From Pseudomonas kermanshahensis (GTDB taxonomy: Bacteria > Pseudomonadota > Gammaproteobacteria > Pseudomonadales > Pseudomonadaceae): a DNA stretch of 64,000 bases. The notes below the pieces were generated by a model. The model was given only the letters and a program-made list of their open reading frames with translations. It made no database searches and was not told the origin of the DNA. The stretch's first letter is position 1, and every line of letters starts with the position of its first letter. Positions 1 to 7,759 of the stretch are shown here, piece after piece. The stretch spans positions 2,232,001 through 2,296,000 of the forward strand of contig NZ_JABWRY020000001.1 in the NCBI RefSeq assembly GCF_014269205.2, written 5' to 3'. Made by a program: the position numbers and the translations under genes.

Positions 1-1461
1 GGCCGTGAGGCAGCACCTGCAACGGCCACGGAATCACTCTTCCTGCAAGCCGACGGAACGCCGATGCCATTCAGGGCGGCGCAAATCGGTGGGCGTGCGG
101 TCGGCGTTCCTGGCGTGCTGCGGGCGCTTAAACTGGCCCATGAACAGCATGGCAAGCTGGCGTGGCAGGATTTGTTCGCACCTGCGATAGCGCTGGCGCA
201 AAAGGGCTTTCCAGTCTCTGAGCGTCTACACACCTTGCTGGCAGCTGACCCTTATGTCGCACGCTCACCCAGCATGGCCCGCTACTTCCTCGGCGAAAAC
301 GGCAAGCCAGTGCCGGTCGGCACGTTGCTGCGCAACCCCGAGCTTGCGCAGACCCTGGCGCGCATCGCCGCGCAGGGGCCTGATGCGTTCTACACCGGTG
401 AAGTGGCCGAAGCGATCGTTGCCCAGGTGCGTGGGCATGCCAATGCCGGGCAACTGTCATTGCAGGACCTGAGCCAGTACCGGGCGCGCGAGCGGGAGCC
501 GGTCTGTGGCCCGTACAAACTGTGGCGTATCTGTGGCATGCCGCCGCCTTCTTCGGGCGGGGTCGCTGTACTGCAGACACTGGGCATCCTTGAAGCGCTA
601 CAGCGCGCTTCGCCGCACTTTGACCTGGCGAAACTTGCGCCACGCGCAACGTCATCGCCCGCCGGCCTGGAGCCCACGCCGCTGGCGGTCCACGTGATCG
701 CCGAGGCCGAACGCCTGGCCTATGCCGACCGTGCCCAATACCTGGCCGACAGCGACTACGTGCCGGTGCCGGTCAAAGCCCTCATCGACCCTGCCTACCT
801 CGCTGGGCGTGCCGCCCAGATCGGCACCTACAGCATGAAGCGCGCCGGCCCCGGTACCCCGCAGGGCGCCGACCTGGCCATGGCCCCCGACCGTTCGCCG
901 CTGCGTATTTCCACGTCGCACCTCTCTGCCGTGGACGACAGTGGCCAGGCCTTGGCCATGACCACGTCAGTGGAGGCGGCGTTCGGGGCGCATTTGATGG
1001 TCAAAGGTTTTTTGCTGAACAACCACCTGACCGATTTCTCGTTTCTGCCACAGGAGCAAGGTAAGCCCGTGGCGAACCGGGTCGAGCCGGGCAAGCGCCC
1101 CTTGTCGGCCATGGCGCCGACCTTGGTGTTTTCGCGGTCATCGGGTGAACTGGTGGCCAGCCTCGGTTCCCCCGGCGGCTCGCAGATCATCGGCTACGTG
1201 AACAAAGCGCTGGTCGGCCTGCTGGACTGGCAACTAAACCCGCAACAAGCCAGCAACCTGCCCAATTTCGGCAGTCGCAATGCCGGTACCGAGGTGGAAG
1301 CGGGGCTGACCAGCCCGGCGCTGATCCGGCAACTGGCGGCCTGGGGGCACGAGGTCACGCCCATGACCATGACCAGCGGCATGCAGATCATCCAGCGCAC
1401 TGGCGCTGGCTGGTCCGGGGGGGCTGACCCGCGACGCGAAGGCGCGGCACTCGGCGATTGA
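1..1461 (+). CDS. ggt: Gamma-glutamyltransferase, 3' part (5' end outside window)
   Basis: Gamma-glutamyltransferases are periplasmic N-terminal nucleophile hydrolases that cleave glutathione and other gamma-glutamyl compounds. The frame is open from base 1 with no start, and its first residues (GREAAPATATESLF) match the family's conserved N-terminal DGRE-A-P-A block, so only the leader and the first part are missing. The autoprocessing/catalytic Thr is probably the T of the TSHLS motif near base 913, followed by SAVDDSGQALAM. The LLNN-x-L-TDFS and LGSPGGSQI motifs downstream are also typical. The gene stops 70 bases before a LysR regulator on the same strand. An ATG at 64 lies inside conserved sequence and is not the real start. 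Confidence 0.9.
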   Translation, partial: GREAAPATATESLFLQADGTPMPFRAAQIGGRAVGVPGVLRALKLAHEQHGKLAWQDLFAPAIALAQKGFPVSERLHTLLAADPYVARSPSMARYFLGENGKPVPVGTLLRNPELAQTLARIAAQGPDAFYTGEVAEAIVAQVRGHANAGQLSLQDLSQYRAREREPVCGPYKLWRICGMPPPSSGGVAVLQTLGILEALQRASPHFDLAKLAPRATSSPAGLEPTPLAVHVIAEAERLAYADRAQYLADSDYVPVPVKALIDPAYLAGRAAQIGTYSMKRAGPGTPQGADLAMAPDRSPLRISTSHLSAVDDSGQALAMTTSVEAAFGAHLMVKGFLLNNHLTDFSFLPQEQGKPVANRVEPGKRPLSAMAPTLVFSRSSGELVASLGSPGGSQIIGYVNKALVGLLDWQLNPQQASNLPNFGSRNAGTEVEAGLTSPALIRQLAAWGHEVTPMTMTSGMQIIQRTGAGWSGGADPRREGAALGD

Positions 1462-1531
1462 GCAAGCGCGTTGCGGGGTATGAGGTGGCGTGATAGAACG
1501 CTACCTTGCCATTCAGAAGTTGAATACCCAG

Positions 1532-2413
1532 ATGTCTATCAGCGTGAAATCGAATAGAGCACTGTTCGACCTCGACTTGCTGCGCGCGATCGTCGTGGTG
1601 GCCGATTGCGGCAGTTTCACCACCGCCGCCGCACGCCTGCACTCGACCCAGTCCACCATCAGCCAGAAGGTGCGGCGACTCGAAGAAATGGTCGGCCACC
1701 GTTTGCTGTTGCGCGGCAACCGTGACGTGCTGCCCACCGACGCTGGGCAGACCTTGCTCGGCTATGCCCGCCATATGCTGGCCTTGAACGACCAGATGCT
1801 CGAAGCGCTGGCAGGGGCGATGGTCGGTGTCACCGTGCGCCTTGGCGTGCCCGAGGATTTCGTCGGTGGGCGCACCACCAACGCCCTGTCGGCGTTCAGC
1901 CGGCTGCACCCGCAGGTCAAACTGGAAGTGACCAGCGGGCTGTGCCGTGACCTCAGCCAAGCCTACGACAATGGCGAGCTCGACTTGGTGCTGCTGAAGC
2001 AGCGGCGCAACAGCCGCGAAGGGGTGGCCTGCTGGCCAGAGCGCCTGCAGTGGATAGACAGTGCGCGCACGCCGGCTTTTGAACTCGACCCGATCCCGTT
2101 GGTGACCTTTCCGCCACGCGGGCTGTACCGCGATGACATGATCACCGCCATCGAAGGCATGGGCCGGCGCTGGCGCATCAGCTTTACCAGTTCCAGCCTC
2201 AGCGGCATCCAGGCTGCAGTCGCCGATGGCATGGGCATCAGCCTGCTACCGCCGCGGGCGGCAACGCGCGAGCACCGGGTGCTGGGGGGTGAGCAGGGGC
2301 TGCCCGAGGTCGACAGCTACGAAATCGTCATCGTCCATCGGCCCACGGCAGACGTGATGGTCAAGGCACTGGCCGAGGTGATGACGCAATTGTTGGCTGG
2401 AGGTGGGATCTAA
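1532..2413 (+). CDS. LysR-family transcriptional regulator
   Basis: This is a LysR-type regulator of 293 aa from the ATG at 1532. An N-terminal winged helix-turn-helix (FDLDLLRAIVVVADCGSFTTAAA...STQSTISQKVRRLEE) is followed by a substrate-binding domain. The frame also opens at a GTG at 1490, but the GAGGTGG before it sits too close to serve as a ribosome site, and 1532 gives the usual short lead before the HTH. The gene lies between ggt and the sigma-factor pair on the same strand. Its target and inducer cannot be read from the sequence. Confidence 0.85.
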   Translation: MSISVKSNRALFDLDLLRAIVVVADCGSFTTAAARLHSTQSTISQKVRRLEEMVGHRLLLRGNRDVLPTDAGQTLLGYARHMLALNDQMLEALAGAMVGVTVRLGVPEDFVGGRTTNALSAFSRLHPQVKLEVTSGLCRDLSQAYDNGELDLVLLKQRRNSREGVACWPERLQWIDSARTPAFELDPIPLVTFPPRGLYRDDMITAIEGMGRRWRISFTSSSLSGIQAAVADGMGISLLPPRAATREHRVLGGEQGLPEVDSYEIVIVHRPTADVMVKALAEVMTQLLAGGGI

Positions 2414-2417
2414 AAGC

Positions 2418-2436
2418 AATTAGAATCAGTCGCATT
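2418..2436 (+). promoter_or_regulatory. Fur-box-like operator upstream of ECF sigma factor
   Basis: The 19 bases AATTAGAATCAGTCGCATT match 15 of 19 positions of the AATGATAATCATTCTCATT form of the Fur box used by pseudomonads. The site sits 30 bases before the sigma-factor start, where Fur repression by iron would be expected. This is read by eye and no matrix score was calculated. Confidence 0.55.
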
Positions 2437-2466
2437 CATACCTTTAGCCCGCTAGCGTGCCCTTGA

Positions 2467-2982
2467 ATGACCGACTCCACCCCGGCAGACGAAACCTCCT
2501 TCGGCACGCTTTACCGCGACCATCGCAGTTGGCTGGAAGGCTGGCTCTCGCGCCGCCTGGGCGATGCCTGGGAGGCCGCCGACTTGGCCCAGGACACCTT
2601 CTTGCGGGTGCTCGCCGCGCACCCCGGGCAGAGGCTACCCAGCCTGCGTGAGCCCAGGGCCTATCTACTGACCGTGGGCAAGCGGCTGCTGATCAACCAC
2701 TACAAGCGACGCAGCCTGGAGCGCGCTTACCTGGAAGCCCTGGCCAACCTGCCCGAAGCGCTGGCACCCTCGCCAGAGCAACGCTGGATACTGCTTGAAG
2801 CCTTGCAGGCCTTGGACGAACTGCTCGACGGCCTGCCACGCGCCGTGCGCCAAGCTTTTCTATGGGCGCAGTTGGAAGGGGTCGACTACGCAACCATTGC
2901 CGAGCGTTTGCAGGTCTCTGAGCGTACGGTCAAACGCTACATGGTCAAGGCGTACGCGCATTGCCTGTTGGTGGCGTTGTGA
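2467..2982 (+). CDS. FecI-like ECF sigma factor (iron-starvation class)
   Basis: This 171-aa RNA polymerase sigma factor has a region 2 (about residues 12-75, including WEAADLAQDTFLRVL) and a region 4 helix-turn-helix (about 115-165, GVDYATIAERLQVSERTVKRYM). It belongs to the FecI group, which transcribes siderophore-receptor genes when a TonB-dependent transducer signals through FecR. The stop overlaps the start of the downstream fecR-like gene, so the two are translationally coupled. A Fur-like box precedes it. No TonB-dependent receptor follows, unlike most FecI/FecR loci. Confidence 0.92.
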   Translation: MTDSTPADETSFGTLYRDHRSWLEGWLSRRLGDAWEAADLAQDTFLRVLAAHPGQRLPSLREPRAYLLTVGKRLLINHYKRRSLERAYLEALANLPEALAPSPEQRWILLEALQALDELLDGLPRAVRQAFLWAQLEGVDYATIAERLQVSERTVKRYMVKAYAHCLLVAL

Positions 2983-3926
2983 GCGCGCCCGTCGACGCCC
3001 GCGCTCGGCAGCTGGCCCGCGAGGCCGCGCATTGGTTGGCCTTGCAGGACGCTGGCCCGCTGGATGATGGGCAGGTTGCCGCGCTGCTTAGCTGGCGTGC
3101 ACGCAGCGCTGCCCATGAAGCGCTGTGGCAAAAAGCCGAGGCCCTGCGCACGCAGTTTTCCGCCGTGCCATCGTCGCTTGCCGTGGCCTGCCTGGACCGT
3201 CCGGACCCTGACCGCCGCCGGTTGCTGGGCCAGGCCCTGGCGATCGGCACGCTGGCGCCGCTAGCTTGGTATGGCTACCGTCAGCTACCCGTGGACAGCT
3301 GGCGCGCCGACCTGCACACCGCCACCGGAGAACGGCGTGGCCACGTGCTGGCAGGGGGAGGGCGCGTGCATTTGAACACTGCCAGTGCGGTGAACCTGTC
3401 TGTGCAGGGCGGCCAGCACGTTGTGCAACTGGTACGGGGTGAGATTGCCGTGGACTGCGTCGGCCCGTTGCAGGTGCAGACCGCCCAAGGCACTGTCTAT
3501 GCTACCCGGGCGAGTTTTTGTGTGCGTCAGCAAGGGCAGCACTACCGCGTGTCGGTCAGCGATGGCGCCGTGCGCCTGCAAACGGCCCAGGGCGGCGCGC
3601 TGTCATTGCAGGCTGGGCAGAGGGTAACCCTTGCTGCAGGCGGGGCGGGGCCTATAGAGGCGTTCGACGTACAGTTACCGGGTTGGCAGCAAGGCCTGTT
3701 GATGGTCGACAACCAGCCCTTGGGCGATGTATTGCGCGAACTCGACCGCTATCGCCCCGGGCTGCTGCGTTGGGACCCGGCCCTGGAGCGCCTGAGCGTG
3801 ACCGGCACCTTCCAGCTCGACGACAACGACCGCATCCTTGCCTTGTTGGCTGCCAGCCTGCCGCTGCAGGTGCATTACCGGACCCGCTACTGGGTGTCGC
3901 TGACACCGCGCAAGCAACCTGCCTGA
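2979..3926 (+). CDS. FecR-family anti-sigma factor / sensor
   Basis: FecR proteins are inner-membrane regulators that hold the partner ECF sigma factor and receive a signal from an outer-membrane transducer. The start is taken as the GTG at 2979, which overlaps the TGA of the sigma gene (GTGA) and gives 315 aa. An N-terminal cytoplasmic DUF4880-type segment (about residues 5-60) is followed by a weakly hydrophobic membrane segment (about 85-105). The FecR domain comes next, with ATGERRGHVLAGGGRVHLNT as its hallmark, and then a C-terminal STN-like region ending in LQVHYRTRYWVSLTPR. The next gene is sodC, so the receptor is missing or encoded elsewhere. Confidence 0.9.
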   Translation: MSAPVDARARQLAREAAHWLALQDAGPLDDGQVAALLSWRARSAAHEALWQKAEALRTQFSAVPSSLAVACLDRPDPDRRRLLGQALAIGTLAPLAWYGYRQLPVDSWRADLHTATGERRGHVLAGGGRVHLNTASAVNLSVQGGQHVVQLVRGEIAVDCVGPLQVQTAQGTVYATRASFCVRQQGQHYRVSVSDGAVRLQTAQGGALSLQAGQRVTLAAGGAGPIEAFDVQLPGWQQGLLMVDNQPLGDVLRELDRYRPGLLRWDPALERLSVTGTFQLDDNDRILALLAASLPLQVHYRTRYWVSLTPRKQPA

Positions 3927-4046
3927 GTGCATACCGCACAGGGGGAAGTGTTTCAGTCTGTGGCCAAATGGAATACCTGGCAGGCTGTGCAGTCCCAACT
4001 GTTACCTGGGTACGACACCCGTCATCCCACGCCATGGAGAACCAAC

Positions 4047-4562
4047 ATGAAAGCAGCGCTTTTCGTTGCATTGCTGGCCAGCACCGGCCTTGCGCAGGCC
4101 GCCCAGACGGTGGAGCTCAAGCTGGCAGGCCCCGACGGCCCAGGCAAGTCGATCGGGACCATCAGCATTGAGCAAAACCAATACGGCACCCTTCTGACCC
4201 CTGATCTCAACGACCTGCCACCCGGCGTGCATGGCTTCCACCTGCATCAGAATGCGTCGTGTGCTCCCACGGAGGAGAACGGCAAGCCGGTGCCTGCTGG
4301 CGGGGCGGGTGGCCACTGGGACCCGGATTCGACCCAGGCGCATAAAGGCCCCTACGATGACAGCGGCCACCGGGGTGACTTGCCGGCGCTGTACGTGGGG
4401 GCCGATGGCAAGGCCAGCTATCCGGTGCTCGCGCCACGCCTCAAGGCTGCGGACTTCAAAGGCCATGCGTTGATGGTGCATGCCGGTGGCGACAACCACA
4501 GTGACCACCCGGAAAAACTGGGCGGTGGTGGTGCGCGGATGGCATGCGGGGTTGTGCAGTAA
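4047..4562 (+). CDS. sodC: Periplasmic Cu/Zn superoxide dismutase
   Basis: SodC converts superoxide to hydrogen peroxide and oxygen in the periplasm. The 171-aa product has a signal peptide ([18 protein letters not shown]) and the metal ligands of the family: H65 and H67 in GFHLHQ, H90, H99, H108, D111 and H145. C72 and C167 are placed to form the conserved disulfide. The ATG at 4047 is chosen because of the GGAGA ribosome site and the signal peptide; the frame is open further upstream. A REP doublet follows the stop. The gene stands alone, next to but not clearly joined with the iron-regulated sigma/anti-sigma pair. Confidence 0.95.
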   Translation: MKAALFVALLASTGLAQAAQTVELKLAGPDGPGKSIGTISIEQNQYGTLLTPDLNDLPPGVHGFHLHQNASCAPTEENGKPVPAGGAGGHWDPDSTQAHKGPYDDSGHRGDLPALYVGADGKASYPVLAPRLKAADFKGHALMVHAGGDNHSDHPEKLGGGGARMACGVVQ

Positions 4563-4601
4563 ACCGTTTGGAACTCATAACGTATTGATTTAGCAGGGTC
4601 T

Positions 4602-4686
4602 TGTGGGAGCTGGCTCGCCGGCGATCACCGGCAAAGCCGGTGCCATACACTGCGGCGCTTGCATCGCCGGCAAGCCGGCTCCCACA
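4602..4686. repeat. REP doublet (inverted pair)
   Basis: Two REP units face each other. TGTGGGAGCTGGCTCGCCGG at 4602 onward is the reverse complement, with one or two mismatches, of the unit ending CAAGCCGGCTCCCACA at 4686. A smaller ACCGGCAAAGCCGGT hairpin lies between them. The pair sits between the convergent sodC and ctlX genes, a usual place for pseudomonad REP elements, and may act as a bidirectional transcript end. Confidence 0.9.
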
Positions 4687-4718
4687 GGGTCAGTTGATCT
4701 CCTTCACGACACGTTGAA

Positions 4719-5678
4719 TCAATTGATCGAAAGCGGGCGTGAGCTTCTCGGTGACAGGTGAATCCCGGCGATCATGCAGCGCACCGAGCCCCCGGCCATC
4801 TCGATGGTCGGCACATCCAAAGGCACCAGCCGCGCCGAACGCTCGATGCGTTGACGCTGCTGGCCCGTAAGGCTGTCGAACGCTTTGCGCGAAAGCGCAA
4901 GGATTCGACCATCACGCCCGGAAAGCTCGATGGCGTTGCCGGCAAACTGGCTGATCTGCTGGTTGCTCAGGTCGATCACATCACGGCCCGACTCGATCAG
5001 GCGCATGCGCACCTCCTGCGCACGGCTCGGGTTGGTGAACGTGTCAAACCCCACCAGTGCAAACTCCGTTGCCACGCACATCAGGACGTTTGTGTGGTAG
5101 ATCGGCGTGCCTTGTTCGTCGGCCGTGTCGAACACCATGGGCTCGAAGTTGAAGTGCGTGCTGAAACGCTCGAGGGCGATCGGGTCGGCGCGGTTGGAGC
5201 GGGCGGTGTAGGCGACCCTGGACAAATGGTCGAACACCATTGCCCCGGTCCCTTCGAGAAACAGCTCGTCCTGTTCCAGCCCGGAATAGTCGATCACATC
5301 CTGCACCCTGTACTCATGCTTGAGCATCTCGATGACATCTGCCCGCCGTTCGCGGCGGCGGTTGCGCGAATACATCGAGTAGATCGCGATGTGGCCGCCC
5401 GGGTGGGTGGAAAACCAGTTGTTAGGGAACACTGAGTCCGGCGTGTTCTGCTCGCCAAAGTCGTCGAACAGGTGCACCCGCACACCCTCGGCTTCAAGCC
5501 GCCCCGCGGCCTGGGTGACTTCGTCGCGCGCCACATCGGCCAAGGCCTGCGCGGCGACGTCAGGGTGGGTGCTCTGAAACGAATTGTCTGCCGCTGTTTC
5601 CGGGTTGGGGGTGAAGGCGTGCGGCCTGACCATGACCACTGCCGCAGGTGCTTGAATCGAACGCGTTGGAAATGCCAT
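4719..5678 (-). CDS. ctlX: Citrulline utilization hydrolase CtlX (arginine deiminase superfamily)
   Basis: CtlX-type enzymes hydrolyse citrulline to ornithine, ammonia and CO2. The 319-aa protein has the fold's catalytic set: D81 in the DSVFPNNWFSTHPGG block, E142 in LEGTG, H195 in YHTNV and nucleophile C301 in GGSVRCMIAGIHL. It lies just downstream of ornithine cyclodeaminase on the same strand with a 33-base gap. The two would therefore turn citrulline into ornithine and then proline. Related dimethylargininase-like activities are possible within this superfamily, so the substrate is inferred from family and context. Confidence 0.85.
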   Translation of the reverse strand: MAFPTRSIQAPAAVVMVRPHAFTPNPETAADNSFQSTHPDVAAQALADVARDEVTQAAGRLEAEGVRVHLFDDFGEQNTPDSVFPNNWFSTHPGGHIAIYSMYSRNRRRERRADVIEMLKHEYRVQDVIDYSGLEQDELFLEGTGAMVFDHLSRVAYTARSNRADPIALERFSTHFNFEPMVFDTADEQGTPIYHTNVLMCVATEFALVGFDTFTNPSRAQEVRMRLIESGRDVIDLSNQQISQFAGNAIELSGRDGRILALSRKAFDSLTGQQRQRIERSARLVPLDVPTIEMAGGSVRCMIAGIHLSPRSSRPLSIN

Positions 5679-5711
5679 CTGGAATACCGAAATTAAGAGC
5701 TGACCGTAGGG

Positions 5712-6764
5712 TTATGCAACGCGTCGGATGCGGCTTTTGGCAGCGCGGCCGCGGGTGTGGCTGAACAGGTCTTTCGGGTCTTCGTCCACCCAGGGCACCA
5801 GGTCGATTTTTGAGCCCAGGCCGCGCTTTTCGGCTTCCTGTAGTACATACCGTAGTACGGTATAGTCTTCGAGCGCGAAGCCCACCGAGTCGAATACGGT
5901 TACCTGGCTGTCGCTTTGGCGGCCTTCGGTTTCACCCCGCAGTACACGCCAGAGGTCGACCACCGGGAAGTCGCCAGGCAATTGCTGGATGTCACCTTCG
6001 ATACGGGTCTGCGGTTCGTACTCGACGAACACGCGTGCGCTGCGCAATACATCGGCATGCAGTTCGGTCTTGCCTGGGCAGTCGCCGCCCACTGCGTTCA
6101 AGTGCATGCCGGGTTCGAGCATGTCGGGGGTGATGATGGTCGCGTAGGCCTTGTCGGCGGTCACCGTGGTGATGATGTCGACGCCTTTGACCGCCTCGGC
6201 AACAGAGCGGGCCTTGCGAATGGTAAGGCCGCTGTATTCCTTGAGGTTGGCGATCAGCTTGGCGGTGGCCAGCGGGTCGGTGTCGAAGGCGACGATTTCT
6301 TCGATACCCAGGTGCTTGTGGAAGGCCAGTGCCTGGAATTCGCTTTGCGCGCCGTTGCCGATCAGCGCCATTTTTTTCGCGTTCGGCCGGGCCAGTGCCT
6401 GGGCGGCCATCAAGGATGTGGCGGCAGTGCGCAGGGCGGTGGCGATGGTCAGTTCAGACAACAGTACCGGGTAACCGGTCGCCACGTCGGCCAACACCCC
6501 AAAGGCCATGACGGTATGGAGGTCTTTTGCTGTATTGGCAGGGTGCCCGTTGACGTATTTGAACGCATAGCGATGCGTGTCGGCGACCGGCATCAATTCG
6601 ATCACACCCACTTCCGAATGGCTGGCAACACGGGCGGACTTATCAAAGTCCTGCCAACGTTTAAAGTCTTCGCGCAGGGCGGCGGCGAGTTCACCAATGA
6701 AGGGCGCTACGCCAATGTCATGGACCAAATCGGACATGGTTGGAACATCAATGAAATACGTCAT
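5712..6764 (-). CDS. ocd: Ornithine cyclodeaminase
   Basis: This enzyme converts L-ornithine to L-proline and ammonia with bound NAD(H). The 350-aa product has the Rossmann motif GNGAQSEFQ at about 136-144. D228 in VGGDCPGK is the position used as the catalytic aspartate in the characterised P. putida enzyme. Length and sequence match the bacterial OCD/mu-crystallin family well. It is the first gene of a two-gene unit with ctlX and is divergent from an Lrp-type regulator across 193 bases, which suggests control by that regulator in response to an amino acid. Confidence 0.93.
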   Translation of the reverse strand: MTYFIDVPTMSDLVHDIGVAPFIGELAAALREDFKRWQDFDKSARVASHSEVGVIELMPVADTHRYAFKYVNGHPANTAKDLHTVMAFGVLADVATGYPVLLSELTIATALRTAATSLMAAQALARPNAKKMALIGNGAQSEFQALAFHKHLGIEEIVAFDTDPLATAKLIANLKEYSGLTIRKARSVAEAVKGVDIITTVTADKAYATIITPDMLEPGMHLNAVGGDCPGKTELHADVLRSARVFVEYEPQTRIEGDIQQLPGDFPVVDLWRVLRGETEGRQSDSQVTVFDSVGFALEDYTVLRYVLQEAEKRGLGSKIDLVPWVDEDPKDLFSHTRGRAAKSRIRRVA

Positions 6765-6957
6765 GCTCTTGCACCTTTTATGCGCGCGCTCTCACCTCAA
6801 GGCCTGCAGGGTGAACGCTTAAGATTGTTGAGGGGTTGCCAGCACGAAGAGTTTGATGAAAGGTTGCGTCAAATTGAAGAGAGCAGGTTGCCAGTTTCGT
6901 CATCTTTCTAGACAATCTGCGACCCTAGAATAACAATCTGATTAATGGGCAGGCACC

Positions 6958-7380
6958 ATGGATACTGTAGACCGGGAACTGATCGCGCTGTTGCGTGATA
7001 ATGCACGCACGCCGATCCTCACCCTTGCCAAGAAACTCAAGGTTGCCAGGGCAACGGTGCAGAACCGCATCACCAAGCTTGAGGAACAAGGGGTGATCAT
7101 GGGCTACACGATTCGCCTCAGGTCAGATGCCCTGGAGCAAGGCGTACGGGCAATTACCAGCATCGGCATCAGCGGCCACCATGCTGCGGAGGTCAAGCAC
7201 GCGCTGCGCGGGCACCCCAACGTGGTGGCCATCCACACCACCAATGGCCGCTGGGACCTGATGGCCGAGCTGCGGGCGGACACCCTCGAGGCCTTCGACC
7301 GGGCGTTGAACACCATTCGCTCGATACAGCACATCGAGAACACCGAGACCAGCATTTTGCTCTCCACCTTCAAGATGTGA
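6958..7380 (+). CDS. Lrp/AsnC-family transcriptional regulator
   Basis: The 140-aa protein has an N-terminal HTH (VDRELIALLRDNARTPILTLAKKLKVARATVQNRITKLEEQGVI, split over residues 4-46) and a RAM effector-binding domain with the NVVAIHTTNGRWDLMAELRA core. Lrp-type proteins form octamers that sense amino acids. It is divergent from the ocd-ctlX unit, so it most likely controls conversion of ornithine and citrulline to proline. The intergenic DNA at 6765-6957 should hold its sites; repeated AGACAATCTG / AACAATCTG words lie at about 6911-6939. Confidence 0.9.
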   Translation: MDTVDRELIALLRDNARTPILTLAKKLKVARATVQNRITKLEEQGVIMGYTIRLRSDALEQGVRAITSIGISGHHAAEVKHALRGHPNVVAIHTTNGRWDLMAELRADTLEAFDRALNTIRSIQHIENTETSILLSTFKM

Positions 7381-7759
7381 TCACTGCGATAGCCGGAATG
7401 GGCAGGCGCCTGGCGCAAACTGTCACCCCGGCCTTTCACAGTGCAACAAATCCCATTTCGTGTGTGCAGTCTGTAGCGTTCCGATTGACCACAACGGCTG
7501 GCAAAATGAAACAGCGTCAGCACCCTGTGTTTCACGTTTAAATGTCTTGCCGGGCATGACCAGATTAATCGGCGTGCACGTGTGATGGGCTTTCATAATT
7601 AATTAAGCCTGATGAGAAGTTTCGTCGGGGCGTGTATTTCCGTCTGCGTTAATACCCATGCCTGCTGCGCTTGTTATTACAACGCGTGTGCACGTGCGTA
7701 CCAATTAAAGTGCGCAGTGAAGGGATGTGGTTTCACAGAAAAAGAATAAGAGGTCAACT
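7381..7759. promoter_or_regulatory. Long leader/promoter region of the amino acid permease with repeated GTGCACGTG words
   Basis: These 379 bases hold no gene I can support. The 3' half is AT-richer than the surroundings (ATAATTAATTAAG at about 7597). It contains two copies of the 9-mer GTGCACGTG, at 7574-7582 and 7688-7696. Both copies contain the palindromes GTGCAC and CACGTG and could be operator half-sites. An AAGAGGTC ribosome site precedes the permease ATG. Confidence 0.45.

Noticed and set aside
4688..4760. Possible frameshift at the end of ctlX, because another frame reads VTEKLTPAFDQLIQRVVKEIN to a stop
   Set aside because: The protein as written already reaches the family's normal length after GIHLSPR, so no repair is needed. 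The alternative frame may be chance.
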